Shown here: positions 62,903-64,000 of the stretch, piece after piece
How the letters are laid out: each line of letters begins with the position of its first letter
How positions within the stretch are numbered: the stretch's first letter is position 1
The notes under the pieces: model-generated
Databases searched by the model: none
What the model saw: the letters and a program-made list of their open reading frames with translations, nothing else
Told to the model about the DNA's origin: nothing
Assembly: GCA_963733915.1 (NCBI GenBank)
Contig: CAVTEP010000009.1
Coordinates: forward strand, 1-64,000
From: Sulfomarinibacter sp963733915
GTDB taxonomy: Bacteria; Acidobacteriota; Thermoanaerobaculia; Thermoanaerobaculales; Sulfomarinibacteraceae
Direction of reading: 5' to 3'
DNA: 64,000 bases
Translations under genes and position numbers: made by a program

Positions 62903-64000
62903 ATGAATCACCTCGGTCTTCTTCGGCATCTCGTTGCAGCGATCACGATGTTCGTTGCCGTGATCGCCATCGGCGACGCCGCAGCGGAGGACGAGCCGAA
63001 ACCGTCAGGCGACCCGGTCACCATCGTCATCTCGATTGACGGCCGAGCCGAGCTCGAGCGCCTGACCCGGCTGGTCGGCATCGAGGATGTGCGCGGCCTC
63101 GAGGTCAGAGCGGTCGCTTCGCCGCGCCAGCTCGAGGGCCTGCGGGCGGCCGGCTACACCTGGCAGATCCTGCCGTCGATCGCCGTCAAGGCCGACGACA
63201 TCACGATGTGCCCCCCCGGTTGGGAGGACGACCCCGGGCGCTCGTGGTCCTGCTATCCGAGCTATCCCCAGTACGAAGCCCTGATGCACCGCTTTGCGAA
63301 CGACCGGCCGGAGCTCTGCCGGTTGGTCGACCTCGGCCCGTCCGCCAACGTTCTTCGCCCCCATCGCCTGTGGGCCGTGATCGTTTCCGATCACCCGGAT
63401 GACGACGAGGACGAGCCCGAGGTCCTGTTGACCTCGACCATGCACGGCGACGAGACCACAGGATTCGTGCTCATGCTGAGGCTCATCGATCATTTGCTTG
63501 CGGGTTACGGCGTCGATTCCGCCATTACGTATCTGGTCGACGCGACCGAGATCTGGGTCAACCCGCTCGCCAACCCCGACGGCACCTATTTCGGAGGTGA
63601 CGACACGGTTGCCGGGGCGATCCGCAACTACACCACCGCCGCAGGCGGTAACTCGGAGGTCAACCCCAATCGGAACTTTCCCGACTTCGAGGACGGCGAT
63701 CACCCGGACGGCAACCCGTGGTGGCCCGAGACCGCGGCGATGATGGCGCTCGCCCAGCAAAAGACCTTCGTCCTGTCGGCCAACTTCCACGGCGGCGCCG
63801 AGGTCGTGAACTACCCCTGGGACACGGTCGAGCGCCGCCACCGCGACAACCACTGGTTTCGCGACCTGGCCCGCGACTGGGCCCGGCTCGCGCAGAGCGA
63901 CGGCCCGGCCGGCTACATGACCGGGATTTCCAACAGCGGCATCACCAACGGCCACGATTGGTACGAGATCGACGGCGGCCGGCAGGACTTCATGACCTAC
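62903..64000 (+). CDS. M14 family zinc carboxypeptidase, C-terminus beyond the window
   Basis: 366 residues visible. Signal peptide LLRHLVAAITMFVAVIAIGD. M14 catalytic features: zinc ligands in LTSTMHGDETTGFVLMLRLI (HxxE), substrate-binding NPLANPDGT and EVNPNRNFPDFEDGDH, and the third ligand His in VLSANFHGGAEVVNYPW. Exported peptidase that removes C-terminal residues. The glutamate base expected later is outside the window. It lies 50 bases after the barrel gene on the same strand. Confidence 0.88.
   Translation, partial: MNHLGLLRHLVAAITMFVAVIAIGDAAAEDEPKPSGDPVTIVISIDGRAELERLTRLVGIEDVRGLEVRAVASPRQLEGLRAAGYTWQILPSIAVKADDITMCPPGWEDDPGRSWSCYPSYPQYEALMHRFANDRPELCRLVDLGPSANVLRPHRLWAVIVSDHPDDDEDEPEVLLTSTMHGDETTGFVLMLRLIDHLLAGYGVDSAITYLVDATEIWVNPLANPDGTYFGGDDTVAGAIRNYTTAAGGNSEVNPNRNFPDFEDGDHPDGNPWWPETAAMMALAQQKTFVLSANFHGGAEVVNYPWDTVERRHRDNHWFRDLARDWARLAQSDGPAGYMTGISNSGITNGHDWYEIDGGRQDFMTY

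Noticed and set aside
1..64000. tRNA, rRNA, transposase and phage genes
   Set aside because: Looked for on both strands; nothing with cloverleaf arms, rRNA motifs, DDE transposase or integrase character was seen.

Overview
The window is one uninterrupted stretch of GC-rich bacterial chromosome holding about 51 genes. Three things together point to Acidobacteriota, probably a Thermoanaerobaculia/Holophagae-like lineage: tandem Ser/Thr kinases fused to PD40/TolB-like propellers, sulfatase-TPR and kinase-TPR proteins, and a cytochrome ending in a GDGFES-type C-terminal motif. The taxonomic call is inference. No rRNA, tRNA, CRISPR array, transposase or phage gene was recognised.

Layout. (1) 1-15.1 kb: a leftward array of eukaryotic-type Ser/Thr kinases, several joined by ATGA/GTGA stop-start overlaps, with a dienelactone hydrolase and a 37-codon kinase remnant embedded. 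(2) 15.3-17.4 kb: an FHA-GAF-PP2C phosphatase and a lipoprotein. (3) 17.6-25.2 kb: FmdB-type zinc ribbon, Hsp33, polyphosphate kinase, a lysine-tailed HhH protein, a CHAD protein and an orphan ParA. (4) 25.5-38.7 kb: OPT transporter, decaheme cytochrome behind a CRP-type promoter, M1 peptidase, alpha/beta hydrolase, Tag glycosylase, Ppx/GppA, SixA, ApaH, creatininase-family amidohydrolase and aminotransferase. (5) 38.8-46.9 kb: a SulP transporter with four tandem STAS units facing a five-gene phosphosignalling operon. (6) 47.1-54.5 kb: an Mrp-type cation/proton antiporter operon with three large antiporter-like subunits. (7) 54.7-64 kb: sulfatase-TPR, threonine dehydratase-like enzyme, GNAT, SAM hydrolase, pentapeptide-repeat protein coupled to an Omp85-like barrel, and a truncated M14 carboxypeptidase.

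How the genes fit together. Kinases, phosphatase, FHA protein, receiver proteins and histidine kinases make this a signalling-rich segment. Ppk1, Ppx and CHAD form a polyphosphate theme, with Hsp33 next to ppk1.

The most unusual feature is a set of dispersed non-coding repeats. One family consists of short tandem words (AACGTT, GAATTC/GGAATGA, AAAAGGGG and similar) next to a C-rich arm of the type CCRCCCRCCCTCCCC, usually with a G-rich opposing arm. These elements sit mostly at gene 3' ends. They supply the stop codons of five genes and are translated in frame inside one kinase and at the C-terminus of ParA. A second, 138-bp element with terminal inverted repeats is translated in frame at the same kinase position in two paralogues. 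A third, 179-bp element with perfect 17-bp inverted ends lies exactly between two convergent stop codons.

Quality caveat: about 15 reading frames break by a single base, nearly all +1 insertions and six of them in mrpD alone. That looks more like residual sequencing error than true decay, so the affected genes are described at their inferred full span.
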